Assembly: GCA_019683625.1 (NCBI GenBank)
Contig: JADGHY010000028.1
Coordinates: 1-14,101, forward strand
DNA length: 14,101 nucleotides
Direction of reading: 5' to 3'
DNA from: Thermoflavifilum sp.
GTDB lineage: Bacteria > Bacteroidota > Bacteroidia > Chitinophagales > Chitinophagaceae
This document shows positions 1 through 8,206 of this stretch, one piece after another (positions within the stretch are counted from its first letter, which is position 1; each line of letters opens with the position of its first letter). The notes beneath the pieces were generated by a model. That model was given only the letters and a program-made list of their open reading frames with translations, did not search any database and was not told the DNA's origin. Made by a program: the position numbers and the translations under genes.

Positions 1-2237
1 ATGTAATCCCTGCAATGGGGCTGCTGGCTTTGATTTTCATGTTATTTAAAATCAATTGGGTTTCGCGTCAGCCTGCTGGCAATGAAAAGATGACAGAAAT
101 TGCCAGGCATATTGCAGAAGGGGCAATGGCATTCTTAAAAACGGAATACAAGATCCTGGCTTACTTCGTCATTATAGCAGCCATTTTGCTTGGTTATATG
201 GGCTATGCTAATCCGCATTCCAGCTGGATCATTGCATTAGCCTTTATCGTCGGAGCCATTCTCTCGGCCTTTGCCGGGTTCAATGGCATGCGCATTGCCA
301 CCAAAGCCAACGTACGCACGGCCGAGGCTGCCCGCAACAGCTTGGCGCGTGCATTGCGCGTGTCGTTCACAGGAGGTTCGGTGATGGGCCTTGGGGTGAC
401 CGGGCTGGCAGTGTTGGGGCTGGGAGCGTTGCTGATTGTGGTATTGCACCTGTTTGGCGTGTTGGATGCCCAACAGGGTGATTTGGCAAAGGCGCTGGAA
501 GTACTCACGGGGTTTTCCCTGGGAGCCGAAAGCATTGCCCTGTTTGCCCGCGTGGGAGGTGGTATTTACACGAAAGCAGCCGATGTGGGGGCCGACCTGG
601 TAGGGAAAGTGGAAGCCGGAATTCCGGAAGATGATCCCCGCAACCCGGCTACGATTGCCGACAATGTAGGCGATAATGTGGGCGATGTAGCTGGCATGGG
701 AGCCGACCTGTTCGGGTCTTTTGTATCTACCATCATTGGTACCGTAGTGCTCGGCGGGGAAATCAGCAAAAATCCCGATACCGTCGATGCTTATGGTGGA
801 CTTTCTCCGGTACTCCTGCCTATGGTGATTGCCGGAGTGGGTACTTTATTTTCAGTATTGAGTACTTATGTCGTACGCATCAAAGAAAATGGTGACGTGC
901 AAAAAGCGCTAAACAGAGGCAATTGGCTGGCTATTTTGCTTACAGCCATCGCCTCCTACTTTATCACCATCAATATGTTACCGGCCGAGCTCAGCTTGCG
1001 TGGCCACACCTTTACTTCCACGGGTGTGTTTGGCTCCATCGTGGTGGGACTGATCGTGGGCACCCTCATGAGCATGATCACGGAATATTATACTTCCATG
1101 GGACGTAGGCCCGTATTCCGCATCGTCAAACAATCATCTACCGGACACGCAACCAACATTATCGGAGGGCTTTCCGTGGGCATGGAATCTACCGCACTGC
1201 CCATTGTGGTACTGGCAGCCGGTATCTATGGCTCTTATGTGCTGGCAGGCCTTTACGGCGTGGCTATTGCCGCCTCGGGCATGATGGCCACTACCGCCAT
1301 GCAATTGTCTATCGATGCTTTCGGACCGATTGCCGACAATGCAGGAGGCATTGCCGAGATGAGCGAACTGCCTAAAGAAGTGAGATCGCGGACGGATATC
1401 CTGGATGCTGTGGGAAATACCACCGCCGCCACGGGTAAGGGATTTGCCATTGCCTCTGCAGCTCTTACCTCCCTGGCGCTGTTTGCCGCTTTTGTGGGTA
1501 TTGCTATGCCCAACCCAGCCGACCAACATATTGATATTTATCAGGCTAAGGTATTAGCAGGATTGTTTGTGGGCGCCATGATCCCCTTTTTGTTTTCTTC
1601 CCTGGCTATAGCAGCTGTGGGTCGTGCTGCCATGTCGATGGTACAGGAAGTGCGCCGTCAGTTTCGTGAAATTCCCGGTATCATGGAAGGAAAGGGCAAA
1701 CCTCAATACGACCGGTGTGTGGCCATTTCTACCAATGCCTCCATCCGGGAGATGTTATTGCCCGGCTCACTAGCCATCATTGTACCGTTAATCGTGGGCT
1801 TTGCATTCGGTCCCGAAGTGCTGGGCGGGTTCCTGGCGGGGGTAACCGTCTGCGGAGTGCTGATGGGCATTTTCCAAAGCAATGCCGGGGGAGCATGGGA
1901 TAATGCCAAAAAATCCTTTGAAAAAGGGGTAGACATCGACGGCATCACCCACTACAAAGGTTCCGAACCCCACAAATCTTCCGTAACAGGCGATACCGTT
2001 GGCGATCCCTTCAAAGATACTTCTGGCCCATCCATGAATATCCTCATTAAGCTGACCAGCATCGTTTCCCTGGTGATTGCCCCTACGCTGGCCAACTTAT
2101 ACAGTCATCCCGCTGCCAGCGGGGTGACCGCACTTCAGCCTGTTTCTCAGCAGCAGGTACAAATCCAGCAAAAGGCACAACAGCAGGCTTATCCACTAAC
2201 CAACCAGAAAAGCTCCGAGCAGCCGGCCAACCCATGA
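1..2237 (+). CDS. hppA: Membrane-bound K+-dependent ion-pumping pyrophosphatase (5' end outside window)
   Basis: Integral membrane pyrophosphatase that couples PPi hydrolysis to cation pumping across the cytoplasmic membrane. The reading frame is open from base 3 (V-I-P-A before the first ATG at 15), so the true start and roughly the first 10-20 residues of helix 1 lie left of the window. Counting from the ATG at 15 (740 residues), the signatures seen are DVGADLVGKVE from D190, DNVGDNVGD from D216, a DNAGGIAEMS segment, GGAWDNAKK, and GDTVGDPFKDTSGPS near the C-terminus. GNTTAATGK has Ala471 and Gly474 where K+-independent enzymes have Lys and Thr, so it should be K+-dependent (established family rule). 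Helix 6 reads DLFGSFVS (D231-S238), with no Glu at either usual gate position. Helix 5 instead carries Glu172 where relatives have Ser, as I recall for Flavobacterium-type H+ pumps. After the last helix there is an unusual Gln-rich tail of about 40 residues. Family assignment is very secure; ion specificity is inferred. Confidence 0.97.
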   Translation, partial: VIPAMGLLALIFMLFKINWVSRQPAGNEKMTEIARHIAEGAMAFLKTEYKILAYFVIIAAILLGYMGYANPHSSWIIALAFIVGAILSAFAGFNGMRIATKANVRTAEAARNSLARALRVSFTGGSVMGLGVTGLAVLGLGALLIVVLHLFGVLDAQQGDLAKALEVLTGFSLGAESIALFARVGGGIYTKAADVGADLVGKVEAGIPEDDPRNPATIADNVGDNVGDVAGMGADLFGSFVSTIIGTVVLGGEISKNPDTVDAYGGLSPVLLPMVIAGVGTLFSVLSTYVVRIKENGDVQKALNRGNWLAILLTAIASYFITINMLPAELSLRGHTFTSTGVFGSIVVGLIVGTLMSMITEYYTSMGRRPVFRIVKQSSTGHATNIIGGLSVGMESTALPIVVLAAGIYGSYVLAGLYGVAIAASGMMATTAMQLSIDAFGPIADNAGGIAEMSELPKEVRSRTDILDAVGNTTAATGKGFAIASAALTSLALFAAFVGIAMPNPADQHIDIYQAKVLAGLFVGAMIPFLFSSLAIAAVGRAAMSMVQEVRRQFREIPGIMEGKGKPQYDRCVAISTNASIREMLLPGSLAIIVPLIVGFAFGPEVLGGFLAGVTVCGVLMGIFQSNAGGAWDNAKKSFEKGVDIDGITHYKGSEPHKSSVTGDTVGDPFKDTSGPSMNILIKLTSIVSLVIAPTLANLYSHPAASGVTALQPVSQQQVQIQQKAQQQAYPLTNQKSSEQPANP

Positions 2238-2291
2238 ACCCCTGTTTCAGGAGCCAGGGTATTGCTATCGGGCATCTGGCCCATTTCCACT

Positions 2292-2315
2292 CCGGCCATT
2301 TCTGAAAACGGCCGG
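2292..2315 (+). terminator. GC-rich hairpin downstream of hppA, weak terminator candidate
   Basis: CCGGCC at 2292-2297 is perfectly complementary to GGCCGG at 2310-2315 across a 12-base loop, about 55 bases after the hppA stop. No T-tract follows, so it is not a typical intrinsic terminator. It could pause transcription or protect the mRNA end. A second, weaker pairing (GCCAG 2253-2257 with CTGGC 2276-2280) lies just upstream. The 205-bp gap otherwise holds only the promoter candidate of the next operon. Confidence 0.22.
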
Positions 2316-2371
2316 CCATCTTGCATCCTGTCACATCAGGGTAAGATTTAACAGCTCGCTTCCACATGAGA

Positions 2372-2403
2372 TTTGATCAAGAACAAACTATTTCGGAATT
2401 TTG
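2372..2403 (+). promoter_or_regulatory. Candidate promoter of the suf operon
   Basis: A -33-like TTTG (2372-2375) is followed, after 20 bases, by GAATTTTG (2396-2403). That octamer differs from the Bacteroidota -7 consensus TAnnTTTG at one position (G for T), and the spacing is in the known range. It would start transcription roughly 30 bases before sufA. It is the best match in the hppA-sufA gap. I see no recognisable IscR or SufR operator. Confidence 0.35.
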
Positions 2404-2426
2404 TATGATTAAAAAATGTCAACTAT

Positions 2427-2433
2427 TTAGGAG
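2427..2433 (+). promoter_or_regulatory. Ribosome binding site of sufA (TTAGGAG)
   Basis: TTAGGAG lies 9 bases before the ATG at 2443 and matches a Shine-Dalgarno core. It is notable because the other six genes of this operon have none, and it supports the sufA start. Confidence 0.5.
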
Positions 2434-2442
2434 ATCTCAACC

Positions 2443-2769
2443 ATGATTACCGTATCAGAACAAGCAAAAACCTATATCCAGCAACTGCTGCAGGAAGAAG
2501 GCCACCCGGCAAACACTTTCGTGCGGGTGAGTGTGAAGGGAGGGGGATGTGCAGGCCTGGAGTATCAACTGAAATTCGATACCCAGCTTCAGGAAGGGGA
2601 TCAAGTGTTCGAAGATAAAGGGCTGAAAATTGTGACTGACTTCAGGAGCTTGCTTTATCTCTATGGAACCGAATTGGATTATTCCGGTGGCCTAAACGGC
2701 AAAGGGCTGATTTTCAAAAATCCCAATGCTACCAAAACCTGCAGCTGCGGTGAAAGTTTTGCTGTCTGA
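2443..2769 (+). CDS. sufA: A-type Fe-S cluster carrier (SufA/IscA/HesB family)
   Basis: Small cytoplasmic A-type carrier of 108 residues, the usual family length, which accepts Fe-S clusters from the SufBCD scaffold and passes them to apoproteins. The three cluster-ligand cysteines are present: Cys36 in GGGCAGLEY, and Cys100 and Cys102 in TCSCGESF at the C-terminus. It starts with MITVSEQA, typical of the family, and has a Shine-Dalgarno sequence upstream. It opens the suf gene run: sufB begins 34 bases after its stop. Whether it is the SufA, IscA or ErpA orthologue cannot be decided from sequence alone; the name follows its operon. Confidence 0.94.
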   Translation: MITVSEQAKTYIQQLLQEEGHPANTFVRVSVKGGGCAGLEYQLKFDTQLQEGDQVFEDKGLKIVTDFRSLLYLYGTELDYSGGLNGKGLIFKNPNATKTCSCGESFAV

Positions 2770-2803
2770 CTGCTGATTGTTTAATCGTTTTAAACCATTA
2801 ACC

Positions 2804-4255
2804 ATGCCCACAACAGATCAAGACATTCTCCAAAAATACTCTGACCAGGAATATGAATTTGGGTTCGAAACCCGGGTAGAAATGGAAATCCTGCCGCCCG
2901 GGTTAAACGAAGAAACTATTCGTTTTATCTCGGCCAAAAAAGAAGAACCGGAATGGTTGCTTCAGTGGCGGCTAAAAGGACTGGAGCATTTTCGCAGGCT
3001 TAGCCAAGAGATGCCCGAATGGCAGAATTTTAAACTGCCATACATCGATTTTCAGGCCATTTCCTATTATGCTGCCCCCAAAAAGCGCAAACTCAACAGC
3101 TTAGATGAAGTTGACCCGGAAATCCTGGCTACCTTCGAAAAACTGGGTATCCCGCTGGAAGAACAGAAGGTGCTGGCAGGTGTGGCTGTGGATGCGGTGA
3201 TGGATAGCGTATCCGTTGCTACCACCTTTCAGGAAAAACTCAAGGAAAAAGGCGTGATATTCTGCTCCATGGGCGAAGCCGTAAAGCATTATCCTGACCT
3301 GGTGAAAAAATACCTGGGCACTGTGGTACCTTATTCCGACAATGTGTTTGCTGCCCTGAATGCAGCCGTGTTTTCCGACGGATCTTTCTGCTACGTGCCC
3401 AAAGGTGTACGCTGCCCCATGGAGCTATCGACCTATTTCCGTATCAATGCCGCCAATACCGGACAATTTGAACGCACCCTCATCATTGCCGATGAAGGAG
3501 CCTATGTGAGCTACCTGGAAGGATGCACCGCTCCGAAACGCGATGAAAACCAGCTCCATGCCGCCGTGGTTGAACTCATTGCCCTGGATCATGCCGAAAT
3601 CAAGTACTCTACCGTGCAAAACTGGTTTCCCGGCGATAAAAATGGAAATGGCGGCGTATTTAACTTCGTTACCAAACGCGGCATCTGCAAAGGGCCTTAT
3701 GCCAAGATCTCCTGGACCCAGGTAGAAACAGGCTCAGCTATCACCTGGAAATATCCCAGCGTGATCCTGCAAGGCGATCATTCAGTAGGTGAATTTTATT
3801 CGGTGGCCATGACTCGTAATCGCCAAATTGCCGACACCGGTACCAAAATGATTCATCTGGGCAAACATACCCGCAGCCGCATCATCTCCAAAGGGATCTC
3901 TGCAGGCTATAGCCAAAACAGCTACCGCGGACAAGTGCGGGTGGGCCCAAGAGCCGATTTTGCCCGGAACTTCACCCAGTGCGATTCCCTGCTGTTAGGC
4001 GATAAATGTGGCGCCCACACGTTCCCCTATATCGATTGCCAGAATCCTACTGCCATCCTGGAACATGAGGCCACAACTTCTAAGATTGCAGAAGATCAGA
4101 TTTTCTACCTCAATCAACGGGGACTTGACACCGAAAAGGCTGTGGCCCTCATTGTCAACGGCTATGCCCGCGAAGTACTGAACAACCTTCCCATGGAGTT
4201 TGCCGTAGAAGCGCAAAAACTGCTGGCCATTTCTCTTGACGGAAGTGTGGGTTAA
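2804..4255 (+). CDS. sufB: Fe-S cluster assembly scaffold protein SufB
   Basis: SufB is the scaffold subunit of the SufBC2D complex, on which Fe-S clusters are built in the cytoplasm. From the ATG at 2804 the protein has 483 residues, a normal length. The frame can be extended to a TTG at 2777, but the added residues look non-conserved, so the ATG is preferred. The C-terminal beta-helix core carries Cys393 (in QCDSLLLG), which aligns by spacing with E. coli Cys405, and Glu422 (in LEHEATTS), which aligns with Glu434; both are implicated in sulfur acceptance and cluster building. Cys402 (GDKCGAHTFPY) is also conserved. The end, EFAVEAQKLLAISLDGSVG, is diagnostic of SufB rather than SufD. It lies between sufA and sufC on the same strand. 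Confidence 0.97.
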   Translation: MPTTDQDILQKYSDQEYEFGFETRVEMEILPPGLNEETIRFISAKKEEPEWLLQWRLKGLEHFRRLSQEMPEWQNFKLPYIDFQAISYYAAPKKRKLNSLDEVDPEILATFEKLGIPLEEQKVLAGVAVDAVMDSVSVATTFQEKLKEKGVIFCSMGEAVKHYPDLVKKYLGTVVPYSDNVFAALNAAVFSDGSFCYVPKGVRCPMELSTYFRINAANTGQFERTLIIADEGAYVSYLEGCTAPKRDENQLHAAVVELIALDHAEIKYSTVQNWFPGDKNGNGGVFNFVTKRGICKGPYAKISWTQVETGSAITWKYPSVILQGDHSVGEFYSVAMTRNRQIADTGTKMIHLGKHTRSRIISKGISAGYSQNSYRGQVRVGPRADFARNFTQCDSLLLGDKCGAHTFPYIDCQNPTAILEHEATTSKIAEDQIFYLNQRGLDTEKAVALIVNGYAREVLNNLPMEFAVEAQKLLAISLDGSVG

Positions 4256-4313
4256 GATTTTGCTTATCATAAAAATGTATGGTTTCATAAGTCATAATGC
4301 TATCGTTTAAATC

Positions 4314-5087
4314 ATGGAAAATTGTATGCTTCAGATTAAAAACTTACAAGCGAGTGTGAACGGAGAACCTATTCTGAAAGGGGTTGACCTTGAAGTGAAA
4401 GCCGGTGAAATCCATGCTATCATGGGCCCCAACGGATCGGGTAAAAGTACTTTGGCTTCTGTGTTAGCCGGCAACGAACTGTATGAGGTTACCGGCGGTG
4501 AAGCTTGGTTTGAAGGCAAGAATTTGCTGGAAATGCCCCCGGAAATCCGAGCCCGCGAAGGATTGTTCATGGCATTTCAATATCCCGTGGAAATCCCAGG
4601 CGTGTCTAATATCAACTTCCTGAAAACAGCCCTGGCTGAAATTAGGGCCCATAGAGGATTACCACCCCTCAGCGCTAAAGAATTCATGCAAAGGCTCAAA
4701 GAAAAACAGGAACTGGTTGAGTTTAATGCCTCTCTGGTGAACCGTTCACTCAATGAAGGATTCTCCGGAGGTGAAAAAAAGCGCAACGAAATCCTCCAAC
4801 TGGCTATGCTGGAGCCTAAACTGGCTATCTTAGATGAAACAGATTCCGGATTGGATATCGATGCTCTCCGCATCGTGGCTAACGGGGTGAATAAACTCCG
4901 GGCGAAAGATAATGCCTTCATCATCATCACCCACTATCAACGGCTGTTGCAATATATCATACCTGATTACGTGCATGTGCTCTACGATGGACGCATCATC
5001 AAATCGGGCACAAAAGAACTGGCTTATGAATTAGAGGAAAAAGGCTATGACTGGATTAAAGAAAGCCTTCAGGCTTCTTTCAGCTGA
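4314..5087 (+). CDS. sufC: SUF system ATPase SufC
   Basis: ABC-type cytoplasmic ATPase that binds SufB and SufD and drives conformational change during cluster assembly; it is not a transporter. Counted from the ATG at 4314 (257 residues), Walker A GPNGSGKST is at 38-46. The SufC-type signature FSGGEKKRNEILQL, Walker B LAILDETDSGLDIDAL and the switch histidine in ITHYQRLL follow in order. A second ATG at 4326 gives MLQIKNLQAS, where most SufC proteins begin. The first ATG shares the AATC-ATG context of sufS and sufT, so the start is ambiguous by four residues. It lies 58 bases after sufB. Confidence 0.97.
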   Translation: MENCMLQIKNLQASVNGEPILKGVDLEVKAGEIHAIMGPNGSGKSTLASVLAGNELYEVTGGEAWFEGKNLLEMPPEIRAREGLFMAFQYPVEIPGVSNINFLKTALAEIRAHRGLPPLSAKEFMQRLKEKQELVEFNASLVNRSLNEGFSGGEKKRNEILQLAMLEPKLAILDETDSGLDIDALRIVANGVNKLRAKDNAFIIITHYQRLLQYIIPDYVHVLYDGRIIKSGTKELAYELEEKGYDWIKESLQASFS

Positions 5088-5143
5088 TGCTTTTTCAGAA
5101 GTTATCGCCAAGTTTGCAGTGAGGTATAAATTCTTTAGAACCC

Positions 5144-6481
5144 ATGAGCAAGTCCATATTCAACTCTTTTTATCAATACCTGATCGAACAATATGAAGCG
5201 TTTCAGGCAAATCTGCAGGGCACATTACCCTGGCCCGATGCCTTGTTGAAACACAAACAACAAGCATTTGAGCTTTTTAAAAAACAAGGATTTCCTTCCA
5301 CCAAACAGGAAGACTGGAAATATACCAATCTTGCTGGGCCTTTGCAGCAGATTTTTCATTTGTCAGCTGGCAATGAAACTGCAGATCTACAAACAGCCCT
5401 AAAAGCGGCATCTATCAAAGATGTGCAAGCCTGTCGCATCGTGCTGTTAAATGGCAGGCTGCAACGTGCATACTCCGATCCCTTGCCCGAAGGCGTACAT
5501 TTCCTGGAAGGAGCAGAAGCCCTGCATCATTATTATGCAGAAGAATATTTCGCAAGTCTTGCCGATCCCACGGGTATCCCACTGGTGGCATTAAATACTG
5601 CATTCGTGCCTGCTTTTAACCTGCTGCATATTCAGAAAACTACCGACAGGCCTTTGCATATCATGCACTTTTATGCAAGCCATCAGGCAAGTTTTCTACC
5701 CGAACGATTGCTGCTGGTCACAGAAGAACAGGTGCAGACACAAATTATCGATACCTTTCACCAGTTAACCACAGAACCGATATTGATCAATTATGTGGTG
5801 GAACAGTATTTAAAAGAACAGGTGGCTATGGATATTTTCCTGATCAATGCGCTGCAGCCCAATGCCACCTTTTTCCATCACAGCGAGACTTACTTGCACA
5901 GCCAAAGCACTTATCATCATTTAAACTTTTCTTTTCCGGGCGCAGATTTTATCCGCAACAACATCAATGCGCGTTTGCAAGGGTCGGCTTCAGAAGCCAA
6001 TCTCTGGGGCTTGTATGTAGGCGGTGGTCATCAATTGGTGGACAACCACACCATCGTGGATCATCAACAACCCGGTTGCAACAGCAATGAATGGTACAAA
6101 GGTATCTTGCAGGACAAGAGTACGGGCGTCTTTAACGGAAAAATTTTCGTGGAAAAAGGCGCCCAAAAAACCAATGCCTTCCAGAAGAACAACGCCATTT
6201 TGCTGAGCAGGGAAGCCACTGTGCACGCAAAACCTCAGCTGGAAATTTTTGCCGATGATGTGAAATGCTCACACGGGTCAACGGTCGGGCAAATGAATGA
6301 AGAGGCTTTGTTTTACCTGAGAACGCGAGGCTTAAGTGAGCTTACTGCCCGTCAACTGTTAATTGAAGCTTTTGCATTCGATATCTTGTCAAAAATACCT
6401 CATAAAGCTGTTGCCCATCATGTGATGGAGCTGTTGCGGCAGCATCTTCATCTGGAATCATCAATACCCATAGATGCTTAA
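5144..6481 (+). CDS. sufD: Fe-S cluster assembly scaffold protein SufD
   Basis: SufD is the SufB paralogue that completes the SufBC2D scaffold and contributes to iron entry and cluster formation. It is 445 residues, within the family range. The N-terminal helical region includes QEDWKYTNL, typical of SufD, and is followed by the right-handed beta-helix core. DDVKCSHGSTVGQ contains Cys375 and His377; His377 corresponds to E. coli His360, proposed as a cluster ligand facing SufB Cys405. The C-terminal helix (ARQLLIEAFAFDIL) is the usual SufC-binding region. The ATG at 5144 lies 56 bases after sufC, and sufS starts 9 bases after its stop, consistent with one transcript. Confidence 0.95.
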   Translation: MSKSIFNSFYQYLIEQYEAFQANLQGTLPWPDALLKHKQQAFELFKKQGFPSTKQEDWKYTNLAGPLQQIFHLSAGNETADLQTALKAASIKDVQACRIVLLNGRLQRAYSDPLPEGVHFLEGAEALHHYYAEEYFASLADPTGIPLVALNTAFVPAFNLLHIQKTTDRPLHIMHFYASHQASFLPERLLLVTEEQVQTQIIDTFHQLTTEPILINYVVEQYLKEQVAMDIFLINALQPNATFFHHSETYLHSQSTYHHLNFSFPGADFIRNNINARLQGSASEANLWGLYVGGGHQLVDNHTIVDHQQPGCNSNEWYKGILQDKSTGVFNGKIFVEKGAQKTNAFQKNNAILLSREATVHAKPQLEIFADDVKCSHGSTVGQMNEEALFYLRTRGLSELTARQLLIEAFAFDILSKIPHKAVAHHVMELLRQHLHLESSIPIDA

Positions 6482-6490
6482 TCAAAAATC

Positions 6491-7744
6491 ATGGCTGTGA
6501 ACATCTCTTCAACCATATCGCCTTTTTTGCTTCAGCAGAAACCCGTTTCAAGCTATTTCCCGGCATTGCAGCAACAGGTGTACGGGCAGCCCTTGATATA
6601 TTTTGATAATGCAGCTACCACGCAAAAACCAAAATCGGTAATTGACGCCATCGTACGCTATTACAGCACGATCAACAGCAATGTACATCGGGGCGTACAT
6701 TATCTTAGCCAACAAGCTACAGAAGCCAGTGAAGAGACGCGCAGACGCGTGGCTCGTTTTATTCACGCCCGCCATGCTCATGAAATTATCTTTACACGCG
6801 GCACCACGGAAAGCATTAACCTGGTGGCTTATGCTTACGGAAAATATGCCCTTAAGCCAGGAGATAATGTGGTGATATCGGCCATGGAGCACCATTCCAA
6901 TATTGTGCCCTGGCAAATTGCCTGTGAAGATCGGGGTGCTTCCCTGCGCGTTATACCCATGAATGATCGGGGTGAATTATTGATCGACGAACTCGATCAC
7001 CTGCTGGACGAGCGCACGCGTATCCTGGCCATCACCTGGATTTCGAATTCCCTGGGCACCCTGAATCCGATCGAAGAAATCATCCAAAAAGCCCATCAGT
7101 TCGACATACCTGTGCTGATTGATGCTGCTCAGGCCGCCCCCCACATGCCTATCGACGTACAGACTATAGATTGCGATTTTCTGGTCTTCTCGGGTCATAA
7201 AATGTATGGCCCTACGGGCATTGGCATACTCTATGGCAAAGAGAAATGGCTGGAACAAATGCCTCCCTATCAAGGTGGCGGCGAAATGATTAAATCCGTT
7301 CGTTTTGAAAAAACGGAATATAACGACCTGCCCTTCAAATTTGAAGCAGGTACCCCTCATATTGAAGGCACCGTATGTTTGCAAGCCGCCATCGATTTTC
7401 TGGAAAGCTTGCCTTTGCACAAGGCTTTTGCCTATGAACAACAATTGCTGGAATATGCTACACAGCAGATGAGCCAGATCCCAGGCCTGCGCATCATTGG
7501 CCAGGCCCAACATAAGGCAAGCATTTTATCTTTTATCATCGAAAACACCCATCCCTACGATGTGGGCGTATTGCTCGATAAAATGGGTATTGCCGTGCGC
7601 ACAGGTCACCATTGTACCCAACCAGTAATGGACTTCTTCGGTATTCCCGGCACCGTACGGGTGTCTTTGGCTGTGTATAACACCCCATCAGAAATCGACA
7701 GGCTTGTAACTTGCCTTGATAAAGCGGTGAGCATGTTAAAATAA
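6491..7744 (+). CDS. sufS: Cysteine desulfurase SufS (group II, PLP-dependent)
   Basis: PLP enzyme that converts L-cysteine to alanine and holds the sulfur as a persulfide for cluster assembly. It is 417 residues. The fold-type I aminotransferase landmarks are YFDNAATTQKP near the N-terminus, the His pair in MEHHSN, and the PLP-binding Lys237 in FSGHKMYGPTG. The catalytic Cys375 lies in RTGHHCTQP, the short-loop form typical of group II (SufS) rather than IscS. The gene sits directly between sufD and sufE, matching the known SufS-SufE sulfur relay. The start at 6491 is 9 bases past sufD and has AATC before the ATG instead of a Shine-Dalgarno sequence. Confidence 0.96.
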   Translation: MAVNISSTISPFLLQQKPVSSYFPALQQQVYGQPLIYFDNAATTQKPKSVIDAIVRYYSTINSNVHRGVHYLSQQATEASEETRRRVARFIHARHAHEIIFTRGTTESINLVAYAYGKYALKPGDNVVISAMEHHSNIVPWQIACEDRGASLRVIPMNDRGELLIDELDHLLDERTRILAITWISNSLGTLNPIEEIIQKAHQFDIPVLIDAAQAAPHMPIDVQTIDCDFLVFSGHKMYGPTGIGILYGKEKWLEQMPPYQGGGEMIKSVRFEKTEYNDLPFKFEAGTPHIEGTVCLQAAIDFLESLPLHKAFAYEQQLLEYATQQMSQIPGLRIIGQAQHKASILSFIIENTHPYDVGVLLDKMGIAVRTGHHCTQPVMDFFGIPGTVRVSLAVYNTPSEIDRLVTCLDKAVSMLK

Positions 7745-7771
7745 AATGGTAAATTGTGAAAAAGCCGGCTC

Positions 7772-8203
7772 ATGAGCATTAACGAAATTCAGGATGAACT
7801 GATTGCAGAATTTAGCATGTTAACCGACTGGGTAGATAAGTATGAATATCTGATTCAATTGGGTAAAGATTTGCCACCCATTGACCCTAAGTACAAAACA
7901 GATGATCATCTGATTAAAGGCTGCCAGTCGAAAGTTTGGTTGCATGCCGAATACAAGGATGACGGAAAAATGTATTTCACGGCCGATAGCGATGCCATCA
8001 TTTCCAAAGGATTGGTGAGCCTGGTCATCCGTATTTTATCGGGACATACGCCGGAAGAAATTGCAAAAGCTGAACTGTATTGTATTGATCAAATTGGGCT
8101 GAAAGAGCATCTTTCCCCTACCCGATCTAATGGATTGGTGTCGATGATTAAACAAATGAAACTCTACGCCATTGCTTTTCAATCACAACTTAAAAATGCA
8201 TGA
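7772..8203 (+). CDS. sufE: SufE-family sulfur acceptor
   Basis: SufE takes the persulfide sulfur from SufS and passes it to SufB, stimulating the desulfurase. The protein is 143 residues, the normal size. The acceptor is Cys51 in KGCQSKVWL, the same number as in E. coli SufE. Other family features are DLPPIDPKYK before the active loop and the C-terminal GLKEHLSPTRSNGL segment. This is the SufE fold rather than the zinc-binding SufU type, so the operon uses the SufS-SufE pair. It begins 27 bases after sufS, and sufT starts 3 bases after its stop, indicating tight co-transcription. Confidence 0.95.
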   Translation: MSINEIQDELIAEFSMLTDWVDKYEYLIQLGKDLPPIDPKYKTDDHLIKGCQSKVWLHAEYKDDGKMYFTADSDAIISKGLVSLVIRILSGHTPEEIAKAELYCIDQIGLKEHLSPTRSNGLVSMIKQMKLYAIAFQSQLKNA

Positions 8204-8206
8204 ATC

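Noticed and set aside
1134..1529. 131-residue minus-strand open frame
   Set aside because: Antisense to conserved hppA core motifs, with low-complexity Gly/His/Ser composition and no family resemblance.
2083..2367. 94-residue minus-strand open frame spanning the hppA end and the intergenic region
   Set aside because: Mostly antisense to hppA, with no recognisable domain or start signal.
2777..2803. TTG-initiated N-terminal extension of sufB
   Set aside because: It adds nine residues that do not resemble SufB N-termini. The ATG at 2804 has the same AACC context as sufA, and no Shine-Dalgarno sequence supports the TTG.
6977..7513. 178-residue minus-strand open frame
   Set aside because: Antisense to sufS, with no recognisable domain and no promoter or start signal. 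SufS is complete with its catalytic residues.
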